The notes under the pieces: model-generated
Database searches by the model: none
What the model was told of the DNA's origin: nothing
The model's input: only the letters and a program-made list of their open reading frames with translations
Translations under genes and position numbers: made by a program
Assembly (NCBI GenBank): GCA_018398585.1
Contig: JAGTTD010000014.1
Span: forward strand, 18,909,387 to 18,973,386
Origin: Simmondsia chinensis
Lineage: Eukaryota; Streptophyta; Magnoliopsida; Caryophyllales; Simmondsiaceae
DNA: 64,000 nt
Direction: 5' to 3'
Shown: positions 41,332 through 52,521 of the stretch, piece by piece
Numbering within the stretch: the stretch's first letter is position 1
Layout: each line of letters opens with the position of its first letter

Positions 41332-42074
41332 TGTTGGAGTAATAGGTGAATGAGTGACAAAAATATAACTCTTGTATTACAATATATTTGATTTCGAGAT
41401 TACAAGAACGATGAAAGAAATGACTTTTATGAAAGAGTACAAGGGAAATAATTGACCGAACAAATTGTCGCGGCCTAGCGAATCTACTATTCTAAGTTGT
41501 TTATGCCCCACAGAGGTACAATGGGATGAACGGCACTCCGACTCCTAGGGTTAACACGGCACCCACCTCAGCAGTGTACTCCGCGGAAGTGGGTTGGAGT
41601 ACGCCCTAACTTGCTCAATAACGGAGGAGAGAGTATTGGCAGAGAAAAGAAAGTTGTGAAGGAGAAGGAGAAATTCTGTATTTTCATAAGTGAATTCTAT
41701 TTTCAAGTATGCTAAACAAAACTCTAAAGGACGGTATTTATAAAGCAATTTTCTTGTTGGTTAAAGAAAATATCACAGCAAAGAAACCGCCTCAAATAAG
41801 GAAAGTGGTGGATATAGGAGCGCCTAAAATCCGGTCAATTATGGGAAAAATCAGTTAAGAAAAGAGCGGGAAAAGATGCAGTCAAAACGTGTACTCAAGC
41901 TCGAGCTTGTAGCCTCGAGCCTCGAGACCCAAAAAATAGACAGTGTCTCAAGCTAACAACCTCGAGGTCCACTAGAGATGACATCTAGAGCTCAAATAAC
42001 AAGAACTCATCTTGAGTTAGTTTACCACAACTTAAACAAATGCGAGTGTCGTAAAAATATATGTCCGGGTAAAA
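41332..42074 (-). repeat. LTR-like sequence, ends not resolved
   Basis: It begins TGTTGGAGTAATAGG and contains a minus-strand TTTATAAATACC (about 41737-41748) upstream, in that direction, of a GA/CT-rich leader, as in an LTR. Further right come repeated CTCGAG words (41897-41975). I could not find a matching second copy or a clean target duplication. Confidence 0.35.
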
Positions 42075-42079
42075 AAAAG

Positions 42080-43805
42080 TGTAACATCCCAAATCCTTTA
42101 AAATTGGGGGTTACACGCCAGGTATGAATAGAGCATACAAGGCCTTTAAACTTAGCAGAAGTAATGAAATATTGAGTCTTGATTGAAGTATCATATAATT
42201 CACATATATAATGACTTTTCATTACACACTAGTACAATATAAAAAAAGCTACACATGTTCTTGTACAAAAGGATGGGAAATTAAGTCTCATTCAGTACAA
42301 AATGCCTAAATTTGTGTAAGGCTATTTAGCGCCCCATGATCTGTCTTCAGGTAGTATCTGGAACATTGAAAGAAAACACAAAACAAATGAGCTAAAAACT
42401 CAATAAGGAAATATCATCGGCCATAAACCAATTTAACCATGGTATTAGAAGTAAAAACTCATTCTATTTTTTGTACAATAAAATCTCTTAGTTAAATCAT
42501 TTAGAGGGAGGATAGCCATTTTCTTTGAGTCGGTTGACTTTCACACCACATATATGGCCAAATTATTGTTTTGGTATGCTTAACATCACTGTGCACAGCA
42601 ACATCTCACTTAATGGTTAAGTTAGGTAGTCAACATCTCCACCAATATATGCAACATGGTCTACCATTCTAAAGCAACTTTTTAGACACCAAAGATATTT
42701 TTCCTACGTTCCTAACTCAACCAATGTCAAACTCTTTTTCCAACATTGTTTCAAATTTCAAGTAATATACATCCAAAACTAACACAATTTTACCAATCTA
42801 CTTCTTTCAACATAAAACATTTTATTTTGTAATTTTAATGGAAAATCACACGAAATTTGTTTTAGGTTACATCAAGTAGATAATTTGCCTATTTTATCAA
42901 AACAAAGGTTAAAACTCATTTTAATTTAGGATTGATTCAAGCCCAAAGCTTTCCTTTCAAGTCTGACGCAAGTTGTTAAAATAACATATTTACATTCTAA
43001 ACACATCCATATATAAACTTAAAGCATTACTTCATCAAGATTTTTTAACAAAAATGACAATTCAGTCATATTATGAAACAAATTAATTACTCAAGCAGAA
43101 TTATGAAAAAAACACAATAAATGCAAAAACAAAGTTTAATTACAAGAAATTGATGATAATTTACTTACCTTGTTGCTATTACTCTTTGTTGGGATGTTTT
43201 CACACACCGAAACACATGATTTTTTTTTTCTTGTTTTCTTATGAATTTTTTGTTTGAAGCTGGTTTGAACTACTCACAATTCACCTCTATTTATACTTGA
43301 GGGTTCTTTAAACCTAAGGAAACCTGATAGGAGGCGAGGAAGCTTAGGCTGGTGGGTTTTATGCCACCTCATGCTTGGTGTTGCCACCGCTTACTAGTGG
43401 TTGACACCTCCTACATAGGTGTTGCCACCTCATGCTTCGGGTGCCACCTCGTGCTTGGTTTCCATACATCAGACACCACATCGTGCTTACAGAGCCACCT
43501 TGTGCTGATTCACCTGCTTCGGGGGCCCCTCGTGATTAATAAGGCCACCTCATGCTGATTCACCTACTTTGGCACCATCTCGTGCTAATTTTCCAACTTC
43601 GGGCCAAACCTCGTACTTAAAATGCCACCTCGTGCTACTTTCTAACTCTGTGCCACCTTGTGCTTAAAAATGCCACCCCGTGCTTAAAAATTCCACATCG
43701 TGCTTTAAAAATGGCACCTCGTGTTTAAAGTGTGAACATTGTGCTTATTTAGGAAAGTTAGTATTATTCCTCTATGTTTTATTGCCTACTTTCTAGGTAT
43801 TTACA
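42080..43805 (-). mobile_element. Solo LTR, 1726 bp, with target duplication AAAAG
   Basis: The + strand edges are TGTAACATCCC and GGTATTTACA, flanked by AAAAG at 42075-42079 and 43806-43810. On the minus strand it starts TGTAAATACC and ends GGGATGTTACA, with TATAAATAG at about 43288-43297 as the probable core promoter. The region upstream of that promoter is filled by a minisatellite (43364-43745). The inner edge at 42080-42118 is itself an imperfect inverted repeat (TGTAACATCCCAA ... TTGGGGGTTACA). There is no internal coding sequence. Confidence 0.8.
43364..43745 (-). repeat. Minisatellite of GCCACCTCGTGCT units in the LTR upstream region
   Basis: About sixteen degenerate copies of GCCACCTCGTGCTT, spaced 15-35 bp apart, with linkers such as GATTCACCTGCTTCGGG on the left and TAAAAAT on the right. 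On the LTR's coding strand the core reads AAGCACGAGGTGGC. The array lies directly upstream of the TATA box of the solo LTR, where enhancers are expected. Spacing and sequence are too irregular for a CRISPR array, and this is a plant nucleus. Confidence 0.8.
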
Positions 43806-44039
43806 AAAAGTCCACACCGTGACCCACTGGCCAGCTCGGCAAGGCAGGGTAGGCGCGCATATGTGGTTCACAAAACCCACTGTGGACCCTACAATACTTT
43901 ATCAAGTACAATAATAAGGGTGTATATAAACTAGACTCTTCTTCTCTAGATTTCCTATATGGGATTAGAGCAAAAACACAAGACTCCAAAATTGAAGCAC
44001 ATAATCCCCAAATTCCAACAGAGGTTTGATGATGCTTTG

Positions 44040-45705
44040 ATAAAATCGGAGGGACAGAGGTAGCTTAACATGATTTAATGCCTGAACGACTTCTGCCATC
44101 ACTTTGAAATAGTGAATGTCCCTTACAGTGGTTCTAAGTTTACTTGGTGCAGAGTGATTAATGAGTCTTTGATCGAGGAAAAGTTTGATAGAGCAATAGC
44201 TTATCCTTACTGGATTCAAATGTTCCCCTTTGTTTTGTCCAAAATGGATGCGCATCTATTTCTGATGACAGCCCCATTATCCTTTGTACTGACCTATCAG
44301 ATCCATTTAAACTAGAGCCCTTTTGTTTCAAGGCAGGGTGGACAAGTGCTAATATTACCCTTAATCTTAACAAGAAAGTGTGAACTTTTTGAATTTCTGG
44401 ATCTGGAATATATAAAGTTCGATACATGAATTTAGAGTTAAATGAGATCAAGATAAGTGATACTTAGGAAAAATTGGTTATTAATTTGGATCACATAAGT
44501 TTGAAAGGAAAGCTTTGTCAGTTGACCCTGCAATGGGTGAAGATTCTTATGTTTAATCATAAATTATGGCCAAAGTATAGGCGCAAAGACTGGTTAAGAA
44601 AAGGGGATCGCAGCTCTTGGTTTTCTTTGTTAATGGTCTTAATAAGGCAAAAGAAGAGAAGCATCCTTGAGTTGAAAAATAAAGTGGGGGATGTCAGTAA
44701 CAGATTGTTAGGGAATTGGGGACTTGTTTATTCAAGAGTTCAAGAGAAGATTTCAATATTCAGGTATTAATAGTTATTTCAAAACTTTGGAGTCCTTTAG
44801 ACCTAGGGCATTGGAGCGTGATAATATAGATCTCATTAGGATATCTTAGATGAAGACATGAACTCTGACAAGGTTGCGAATCCTAATGGTTTTACAACCT
44901 TTTTCTTCCAGAGATACTTGAACATTCTGGGTAAGGATTCGACAGAAAATGTAAGGGCTACTTTAAAGGGTTGTCAATTTCTCTGGGGAACAAATCACAC
45001 GTTCATCACTCTGATTCGGATAATGGATTGCCCTCCAATTGTTAACCTGTTTCGACTAATAAGCACTGGTAATGTTTTGTACAAGTTGTGTCTAAGGTCT
45101 TAGCGAACCTTCTGGAACCTATCCGAGAAAAATATCAGTTTGTATCAAGGGCCTTTTGTTCCTAATAGATCAATTTAATGATAACATTTTAATAGCTCAT
45201 GAGATAATGACAATATTTCAAAAGAAAAGAGAGAAATATGGTGGATGGAAGTGAAACTTGACATACAAAAGGCATACAATAGAGTTAAATAGGGTTTTCC
45301 TTGGTACATCACGATAAAGTTAGGTTTTGATAATAAATTGATAAATTGGGTGATGGAGTGCATGACATCCCCATCTTTCTCTATTCTTATCGATGATTTC
45401 CCCTTCTCCTAGGGGCCTTAGACAAAGAGATCCTTTGTCACCTTACCTGTTTATTATGTGCTTATAAGCGCTGGCTAGTAATCCGAGGCCCAGAGCATGT
45501 TAAAGAAGTCTAGTATTGGCATCAGAAGTGCTCCGGAAACACCTTGTATCTTGTGTTTGTTCTTTGTTGAAGTCTTTTTGCTTTTTTTGTGATGCTCGAA
45601 TGGATTGTATTGCATGAATTCATAACACCATGCAGAAGTATTGTAAAGATTTTGGTCAGCTACTCAATTTGTGAAAACCTTGGATGATTTTCTCTTCTAA
45701 CATGC
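44040..45705 (+). mobile_element. L1-type LINE relic, left part
   Basis: Decayed frames match plant L1 ORF2. About 44110-44310 reads VPYSGSKFTWCRV and KFDRAIAYPYW, the end of the endonuclease. About 44855-45000 reads NPNGFTTFFFQRYLNILGKD and NHTFITLIRI, and about 45060-45130 FRLISTGNVLYKL, the start of the reverse transcriptase. About 45250-45440 reads LDIQKAYNRV, then LGFDNKLINWVMECM and RGLRQRDPLSPYLF. The catalytic FADD region is not recognisable. The relic is split at 45706 by a gypsy element and resumes at 51087. Confidence 0.78.
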
Positions 45706-46066
45706 TGTTATGATTCAAGGTAATTCTTGAATCATAACCTATGATTGAAGAGGAAATGAGATGAGAATCAAGATAGAATTAAGAGAAGAGATGAGACTTG
45801 AGAGAATTAGGGTTGAGAAAAAGGGAAATTGATTTCATTCATAACATGAATCTTATTACAAGAGATAACAAGCTATTTATACTAGACACTAATACAAAGA
45901 AACGAGACAAAAACTAACAGCAGCACAGCCGCCGCAAATAGAACACAAGCCAACTAACAACCGCCTTTCCTGCCAAAACCCCAATGCAAACCCTTACATG
46001 AATTTTAACAAGAAAGAAGAACTAAAACAACTTTAAATCAGCTCCAGATCAGCTCCAATCATGACA
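45706..46066 (-). repeat. 3' LTR (left) of the second gypsy element
   Basis: 361 bp, starting TGTTATGATTC and ending CAATCATGACA. It holds a minus-strand TATAAATAGC box near 45870-45880. A CCTCCCCTTAAG stretch just inside it is the polypurine tract read on the minus strand. Confidence 0.9.
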
Positions 46067-46094
46067 ATTCCCTCCCCTTAAGAACATTCTTGTC

Positions 46095-46999
46095 TCAAGA
46101 ATGAAAAGAAGGAAATTGTGTCCTTAAAAAGTGCAATTCTTCCCATGCAGTATGCTGTGGATCCAAGTTTGCCCATTGAACATGCACCTCCTCGCTTTGC
46201 TTATGCTGGTGCTGCAATTCTCGGGACTCCAAGACAGCTAAAGGACCTTGCATCAGAGTACCATTGGAAGCAACTACTGGAGGTGCTGCAGAACAAGAAA
46301 CTCCATCAGCCAAATGCTTCTTTAAGAGGGAAACATGGAATACTGAATGGATGCATGAGTTTGCAGGCAAGTCAAGTCTATAAGCAACCAATCCAATCTT
46401 GTCCAAGATCTTATAAGGGCCAAAATAATGAGCACCAAGCTTAATATTCTTGTGAACAGCAATTGAAAATTGCCTGTATGGTTGTAATTTTAAGTCAACC
46501 TGATCACCAACATCAAAAAATTTATTAGAACGTTTCTTATCAGTGAGAATTTTCATTTGTGCTTGAGCGACTTGCAAGTTGTCCTTAAGCTGCTGTATAA
46601 GCTGCCTTCTTTGCTTTAAAAACTCACTGACTATTGTCACCACAGCCACAGCTCCTTGAAGGCCCATAGGAGATGGAGGATCATAGCCATAGAGTTCCTT
46701 AAAAGGAGTGGTCCCCAAGGATGAGTGAGCGTTCATATTGTACCAAAAATCTGCTAAGGAAAGCCATCAGTGCCATTGCTTTTGATTGGAGAAAGTCATT
46801 CTCTTCAAGCAATGTTCCACAATTGATTAACTCTCTCAGTTTGACCATCCATTTGAGGATGATACGAGGAGTTAAGAGCAAGCGCAGAGCCAAGCAACAA
46901 GAATAACTCCTGCCAGAAATGGCTTGTGAACATCCTATCTCGATCTGATGTGATAGATTGAGGCAACCCATGAAGCCTATAGATGTGATCCAGGAACAA
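46095..46999 (-). pseudogene. Integrase core and C-terminus of the second gypsy element
   Basis: 46805-46999 reads HGLPQSITSDRDRMFTSHFW and [14 protein letters not shown]. 46095-46736 reads [54 protein letters not shown] and a C-terminal VQWANLDPQHTAWEEL, similar to a chromodomain-like tail that may guide insertion. A break lies between the two. Confidence 0.82.
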
Positions 47000-48064
47000 T
47001 CATGCTAATCTTGCAGTTGTAATGGGATGGTTGAGGCCAATAAAATGCCCAAATTTAGTGAAACAACCAACCACAACCCAAATTACTTCCTTCTCTTCAG
47101 ACTTGGGTAATCCCTCTATGAAATCCATACTAATATGCTGCCATCCCCTATCCGAGATAGGAAAAGGTTGAAGAAGTCCTTGATAAGGAACATGATCACT
47201 CTTAGTTTGTTGACATACTTCACAAGTTTGCACCAATTTCACCACATCTTCCTTCATATCATTCCAATGAAGCAAAGTCTTCATCCTTTGATGAGTGCCT
47301 TTAATACCGGAATGGCCTTCCCAAGATGAAGAATGGAAGGCTAGAATAACCTGCTTCCTCAAGTCAGTAGCAGTGCTGCTATACATGTTGCCTCTGATTC
47401 TGATAATCCCACTGCCAACCACCACAACAGAGTCCTCATCTGCATCAGGCTTCACACTTAAGGCTGTGATACACACTTGTGCAAAGGTGTTGCCTACATA
47501 TGAATCTTGTACCTGCTGCATCCAAGAAGGCAAGGTTACTGATATGGCATAACAAGTTGCGGCATTTCCTTCCTCATGAAACCGAGATAAAGCATCTGCT
47601 ACAGTGTTTTCTCTTCCACTTCTATACTCAATTGAATAGTCTAGGCCTAGCATTTTCATAAGTCCTTTGCCCTGTACTCTAGTGGAAATCTTCTGCTCCA
47701 GCAAGTATTTTAAACTCTGATGATGAGTCTTGATTATAAAATGATGGCCATCCAAGTAATGCCTCCACTTTTCCACAGCTAATAAAATTGCAAGATACTC
47801 CTTTTCATAAATTGATAAGCTTGCATTCCTAGGACACAAGGCCTGGTTGAGAAAGGCTACTGGCCTCCCTACCTGTGAAAAAATAGCTCCCACTCCAGTG
47901 CTACAACGGTCTATCTCCAATAGAAGGGGCAGCTTGAAGTCCGGCATAACCAACACAGGAGTTGTACACATAGCCTCCTTAAGATTCTGAAAAGCTTCCT
48001 GTGCTGCCTCTGTCCATAAAAGTGTGTCTTTCCTCAAGAGATCTGTCAAAGGCTTGGTTATCAT
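47000..48064 (-). pseudogene. RNase H and integrase N-terminal part of the second gypsy element
   Basis: A 354-codon open frame. It contains TKPLTDLLRKDTLLW, then LLLEIDRCSTGVGAIFSQVG, where the RNase H catalytic Asp of the usual TDAS motif is in an altered context (IDRCS). It continues with KTHHQSLKYLLEQK, SIEYRSGRENTVADALSR, the integrase zinc-binding HSSSWEGHSGIKGTHQR and CEVCQQTK, and the core start [20 protein letters not shown]. It is followed by broken core pieces. Confidence 0.82.
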
Positions 48065-48870
48065 GGCATATCCTGATATAAACTTGCGTTAATAGCTAGT
48101 AAGACCTAAAATTCCTGCAATTGTTTGAGTGTAATAGGAAGTGGCCAATCCCTCATTGCTTGGGTCAGTAGCTACCCCATCACCAGATATTATATGACCC
48201 AAGTATTCAACTTGAGCCTGAGCAAATGAACACTTAGACAACTTGGCAAACAACTGATTCTATCTCATAATGTCAAACACCAGCCTCAGATGCTCCACAT
48301 GAATCTCCATAGAAGGACTATAAACCAAAATATCATCAAAAAACACAAGAACAAACTTCCTCAAATAAGGCTTGAACACTGCATTCATAAGAGCTTGAAA
48401 GGTTGCCAGAGCATTGGTTAGCCCGAAAGGCATAACCATAAACTCATAATGCCCATGATGTGTGCGAAATGCAGTCTTATGTATATCAGGATCCTTCACT
48501 TGAATCTAATGATAACCTTGTCTCAAATCTAACTTTGAGAAGCGCTGAAAGCCATAAAGTTCATCCAATAGATCATCAATGATAGGTATGGGAAACTTTG
48601 TTCTTAATGGTATGTGAATTGAGTTGCTTGTAATCAACACATGCGAGAGGTTCCATCCTTTTTCTTCACTAAGATCACAGGAGATGCAAAAGCATTGTGG
48701 CTGTGTCGAATAAAATTTATCTTCAAGAGTTCATCAACTTGCCTTTCGATCTCACCCTTTGGAGAGTGTATATATTTGTAAGGTCTCATGTTAACTGGAT
48801 TGGAACAAGCTTTAAGTGGAATAGCATGAACTAGTGCTCGTTTTGGAGGAAGAACAATAGATTATTCAAA
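48064..48870 (-). pseudogene. Reverse transcriptase of the second gypsy element, broken
   Basis: The longest open piece (48260-48499) reads [40 protein letters not shown] and [14 protein letters not shown], carrying the catalytic FFDD. Upstream pieces near 48600-48760 carry the [19 protein letters not shown] and DG-R-C-DY motifs in several frames. Stops near 48508 and small deletions break the domain. Confidence 0.82.
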
Positions 48871-49006
48871 AAGATCATTATAATCTTGGATAAGTTTATC
48901 AATTAACGGGTTTGAGTTCACCTGATCATCCATTGGTTGAGCATCAACAGAGAAAAGATGGCCTATCCATTGATAGCTTCCTTTCTTAATTATTCCTTCC
49001 AATCTT

Positions 49007-49426
49007 TTACTTGACAATGCCCTGCAGCTGAATTCCATGGCCTTCTTTATCAAAAGATACTATCAATTTGTTGAAATCAAACACTATGGGGCTGATGGCC
49101 TTCATCCAATCTACTCTTAGGACCATATCACACCCTCCCAATTGAAGAAATCTGAAATCATATACGAAATCATGTCCTTGCATCACCCAACTAAATTGTT
49201 TACATTTTATTTGTGTCAAAATAGAGTTTCCATCTGCAACTATAACTGCTGAAGGACTGATCTTGATCAATTCATGTCCCACATCCCTCACTATCTTAGG
49301 ATTCATAAAACTATGTGTGCTACCGCTGTCAATCAGAATTAATAACGGCTTATGTACAGATTCACCTCTAATTCGAATTGTATTATGTGATCCTTCACCA
49401 GTCAGAGCTTGAACTAATATTTCCAC
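49007..49426 (-). pseudogene. Protease fragment of the second gypsy element
   Basis: 139 codons with the active site [18 protein letters not shown] and, after it, VADGNSILTQIKCKQFSW and [13 protein letters not shown], the same order as in the 36.7-kb element. Here the reading passes through the point where the other element has its frameshift. The frame ends before the reverse transcriptase. Confidence 0.82.
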
Positions 49427-49499
49427 CTCATCATCATCAGACTCCTACACATATACCTTCTCTTGCAAATTCATTAACTTCCTCACCAACTGGCATATC

Positions 49500-50563
49500 A
49501 GAATCTTCTTGTGTCTTAGCACCCGTGACAGTCATAAGAAACTTTGGGTTTCACTTATGACCAAAAAAGTATTTCTGATTGCATTTAAAGCATAACTTCT
49601 AAGCCCTCTTCTCCTCTATACTCAAAGGTTTAATGGCTGCAGGAGCTGCCGCTTATGAGGATGTAGCCCGTTGAACAATTTTGGAACATTGGCTCTCTGG
49701 TGTAACCAAAATTATGTTCTCAAAAAGCTTGGCCTTGGAATATGCTCGAGATGATGTAAGAGGATTCAATTCTTTAACATAATTCTTGATTCTAGGCTTC
49801 AAACCACTAATAAAACTAGAAACATATTAGGCCTCAGTGGCCCTTGGGTTCACAGTCATCATTTGAGCCTTCAAATGTTTAAACTTTGTCATGTAGTCTT
49901 TAAGAGATGTTACTTGTGCCAATTTGTTGACAATATCTATCACATCACTAAGGTCGTCATCACCATAGCGCTCACACATTTCAGTCACAAATTCAGACCA
50001 TGAGAGATTTGGATTGCTGCGAATTAGGCTATAAAACCACACCTCATGATCACCACGCAAATAGACAACAACTAGGTCAACCTTTTAAGATTCAGTTACT
50101 TGACAGAAATGAAAATACCTCTCACATTGCCTAATCCATGAATGAGGATGTGTACCATCAAAAGATTCCAGTTCCAATCGTGGTGGCCTAAATCCATTGT
50201 TTCTAGGCCCTGCTACAACTTCTCTACTTCCCACAGATTGTTGAGTGCCTGAAGGATCAGGAGGTCTGACTTGCTAACTAGCAGGTAAAAGCACTCCAGC
50301 TCCCGTAGGTAAGTTTTGCCTATTTATCTAATCCTGTAAGCCATTGAGCTGTCGAGATTGCATCTCAAACTTCTGATCCATACTCCTCTACATCATAGCC
50401 ATCATTTGTTGCATTTGATTCATAAATTGTTCAAGGTGATCTCTTTGTTGAGGTACTACAGTAGCTGCAGCATTAGTTCCAGCAGCTGTAGCTGCAGCAT
50501 AAATTGTAGGATTAGTGGCCGCATTGTTGGCAGCTTGAGCTCGGTTAGTTACTCCTCCAGCCA
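49500..50563 (-). pseudogene. gag relic of the second gypsy element
   Basis: On the minus strand it starts near 50563 with MAGGVTNRAQAANNAATN. A Gln/Met-rich segment (QFMNQMQQMMAMM) follows, then the Gag core: [39 protein letters not shown] (49990-50058), [14 protein letters not shown] (about 49790-49835) and the zinc-knuckle remnant CFKCNQKYFFGHK (about 49550-49600), whose last Cys is lost. At least five in-frame stops interrupt it. Confidence 0.8.
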
Positions 50564-50747
50564 TTTGAACTGTCCTCTTTCATGTCGCGAGATTATGCAC
50601 ATAGAACACAAGAAAAAACTCGAATAAGACTGATCCAAACTAAACAACTAGATCAGGAACAAAAGAAGCTTGTTCAGCTACTAAATCAATCAAATTGAAG
50701 ACAATTTCAACTCTATTGGAAGTAATTATTCAAGCTCTGATGCCAAT

Positions 50748-51086
50748 TGTTATGAGTCAAGGAAATTCTTGAATCATAACCTATGATTGAAAAGTAATTG
50801 AGATGAGAATCAAGAGAAGAGATGAGACTTGAGAGAATTAGGGTTGAGAAAATGGGAAATTGATTTCATTTATAACATGAATCTTATTACAAGAGATAAC
50901 AAGCTATTTATACTAGACACTAATAAAAGGAACCGAGACAAAAACGAATAGCAGCACAGCCGCCACAAACAGAACACAAGCCAACTAACAACCGCCTTTC
51001 CCGCTAAAACCCTAATCCAAACACTTACATGAATTTTAACAAGAAAGAAGAATTAATACAGTTCTAAATCAGCTCCAATCATGGCA
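50748..51086 (-). repeat. 5' LTR (right) of the second gypsy element
   Basis: 339 bp, aligned with the left LTR over its whole length except for small deletions (about 16 bp missing near 50805 and about 10 bp near 51070). Similarity is roughly 93-95% by eye. Confidence 0.9.
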
Positions 51087-51320
51087 CACGCAGAGAGACC
51101 TGAAACAAAGAATATGTGATTTCTTGGGTGAACCATGTTCTCAGTCCCAACATAAATATTTGGGATGTTTGAATTGGGGAGATTCACATCGAAGGTGGTG
51201 GCAAATATGACTAATAAGTTGTCCTTTAAAGATTGCAAACCAGAAAGCTTGTTTTCTCTTGAAGGTGGGGCGTGCTACGCTAATTCAATCATCTCTTGAA
51301 TCAACTCCAAGCTACATAGA
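51087..51320 (+). mobile_element. L1-type LINE relic, right part
   Basis: After the gypsy element the L1 reading resumes. It includes FLGEPCSQSQHKYLGCLNWG in one frame and KVGRATLIQSSLESTPSY, matching the L1 motif found about 150 residues after the reverse-transcriptase catalytic site. The first five bases (CACGC) are the target duplication of the gypsy insertion. Confidence 0.7.
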
Positions 51321-51329
51321 ATAGAGATG

Positions 51330-51688
51330 ACAATGGGCCAGGGTTGGTACAGAGAGGGAGAAGAGGGGGGGGGGGGGGGGGGGGGGGGGGGTTGCCTTTT
51401 CCATACTCGTACCCCCAACCAAATCCATACCCATAGCTACCCTATTACACGTGAATATTCAATGGATATACCCTAATATGGGTACCAAACAATTATCCAC
51501 ACCCACTCGTATTAATTATTTAATACTATTTTTAAAAGTTCAATTATATTCTTTTATAACATTGCTAAATAATTTAGATAATTGAATATAAGCATGTATC
51601 TTTTAATTCAAAAGTAAATTAGATATAAAATGGAGCGAGTATGGTGGGTATAAGACAGGGCAACACGGGTGTGGGGCGGGGCAAGTAT
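51330..51688. repeat. Low-complexity stretch with 27-G run and GTACCC-type words
   Basis: A 27-base G run at 51365-51391 is followed by CATACTCGTACCC, CCATACCCATAGC and ATGGGTACC words, and ends with GGGTGTGGGGCGGGGCAAG. The ends are complementary in character, as in small plant elements built of GGGTACGGGTA repeats, but I could not define the borders. Confidence 0.4.
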
Positions 51689-52521
51689 TGCTGGAATCAG
51701 TGTCCCGAAAAACCCAATTTATTAGTTTAAAATATTAATTTAAAAAATTGTCTTATTTATCAATGATCAATTATGTTTTTGTGAGTCACATATATATGTG
51801 ATTGTTTTTCTAAGACATTTCATGAGATGGACGTAGTCCAAGATGATATGTCAAATTTGATTTAAGTAGCCAATGAGATTGAGCCATAGATAGACTTAAA
51901 TTAAATTAGTGATATGTTGTCAAAGTTAATTCATAGTCAGTGACATGTTTGGGCTACTTGTCTGCTAAGGCTACAACATAACATTTGGATAACTTGTCTT
52001 GATTATATGGATGGTGTTCTATAATGTTATGTTCGTGTATTTCAATTAGATTGCTACAATGAATTGGACCACGTGATTTGCTTGTATCTTCACTACTATC
52101 AGAAATGAGCAACTCATTTTATTATGTATATACAATATCTCTAAATCCAAGAAATAGTCTAAACTCATGCATGGAATGTTAATTGCTTTAATATGCTAAA
52201 ACAATTTGGTTACAACGCGCAATTGAAATCTTACGTTTGTTGGATAACTGCATGAAGTGTAGCGGGAATAGATATTTTACTAGGAATCAATGACATAAGG
52301 ATGTCCCCTTAGTTGATTCGCAAGCATTCGAATTGATTGTAGAGACTTTGGCCAGAGCATTCCATATGGGTAAAATTTGGAATTAGTATATAAGTGTTTT
52401 TCTATATTAGTGAATTATTTCGAGAAGGACATGTCGGGAACTAAGATAGAAGATGTGAGAAAGAATAATGATAGTAGTTTAAATTAATTTTCTCTTGGAC
52501 GTCCAATAGAGGGGTTAATTG

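Larger units (their letters stand above)
45706..51086 (-). mobile_element. Decayed Ty3/gypsy element nested in the L1 relic
   Basis: The LTRs are 45706-46066 and 50748-51086, with target duplication CATGC/CACGC (45701-45705, 51087-51091). The primer site is GCTCTGATGCCA on the + strand (50734-50745). Minus-strand order is gag, protease, reverse transcriptase, RNase H, integrase and a chromodomain-like end (VQWANLDPQHTAWEE). The proteins are homologous to those of the 33-39 kb element, but stops and frameshifts are much more frequent. The 5' LTR lacks about 20 bp near its end and now ends GGCA instead of GACA. Confidence 0.9.

Noticed and set aside
43352..43558. 68-codon open frame with repeated His/Cys/Leu phrases
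   Set aside because: It is a by-product of the minisatellite, with no conserved protein pattern.
43364..43745. CRISPR-like array
   Set aside because: Units are degenerate and irregularly spaced, spacers are not unique in length, and the context is a plant LTR.
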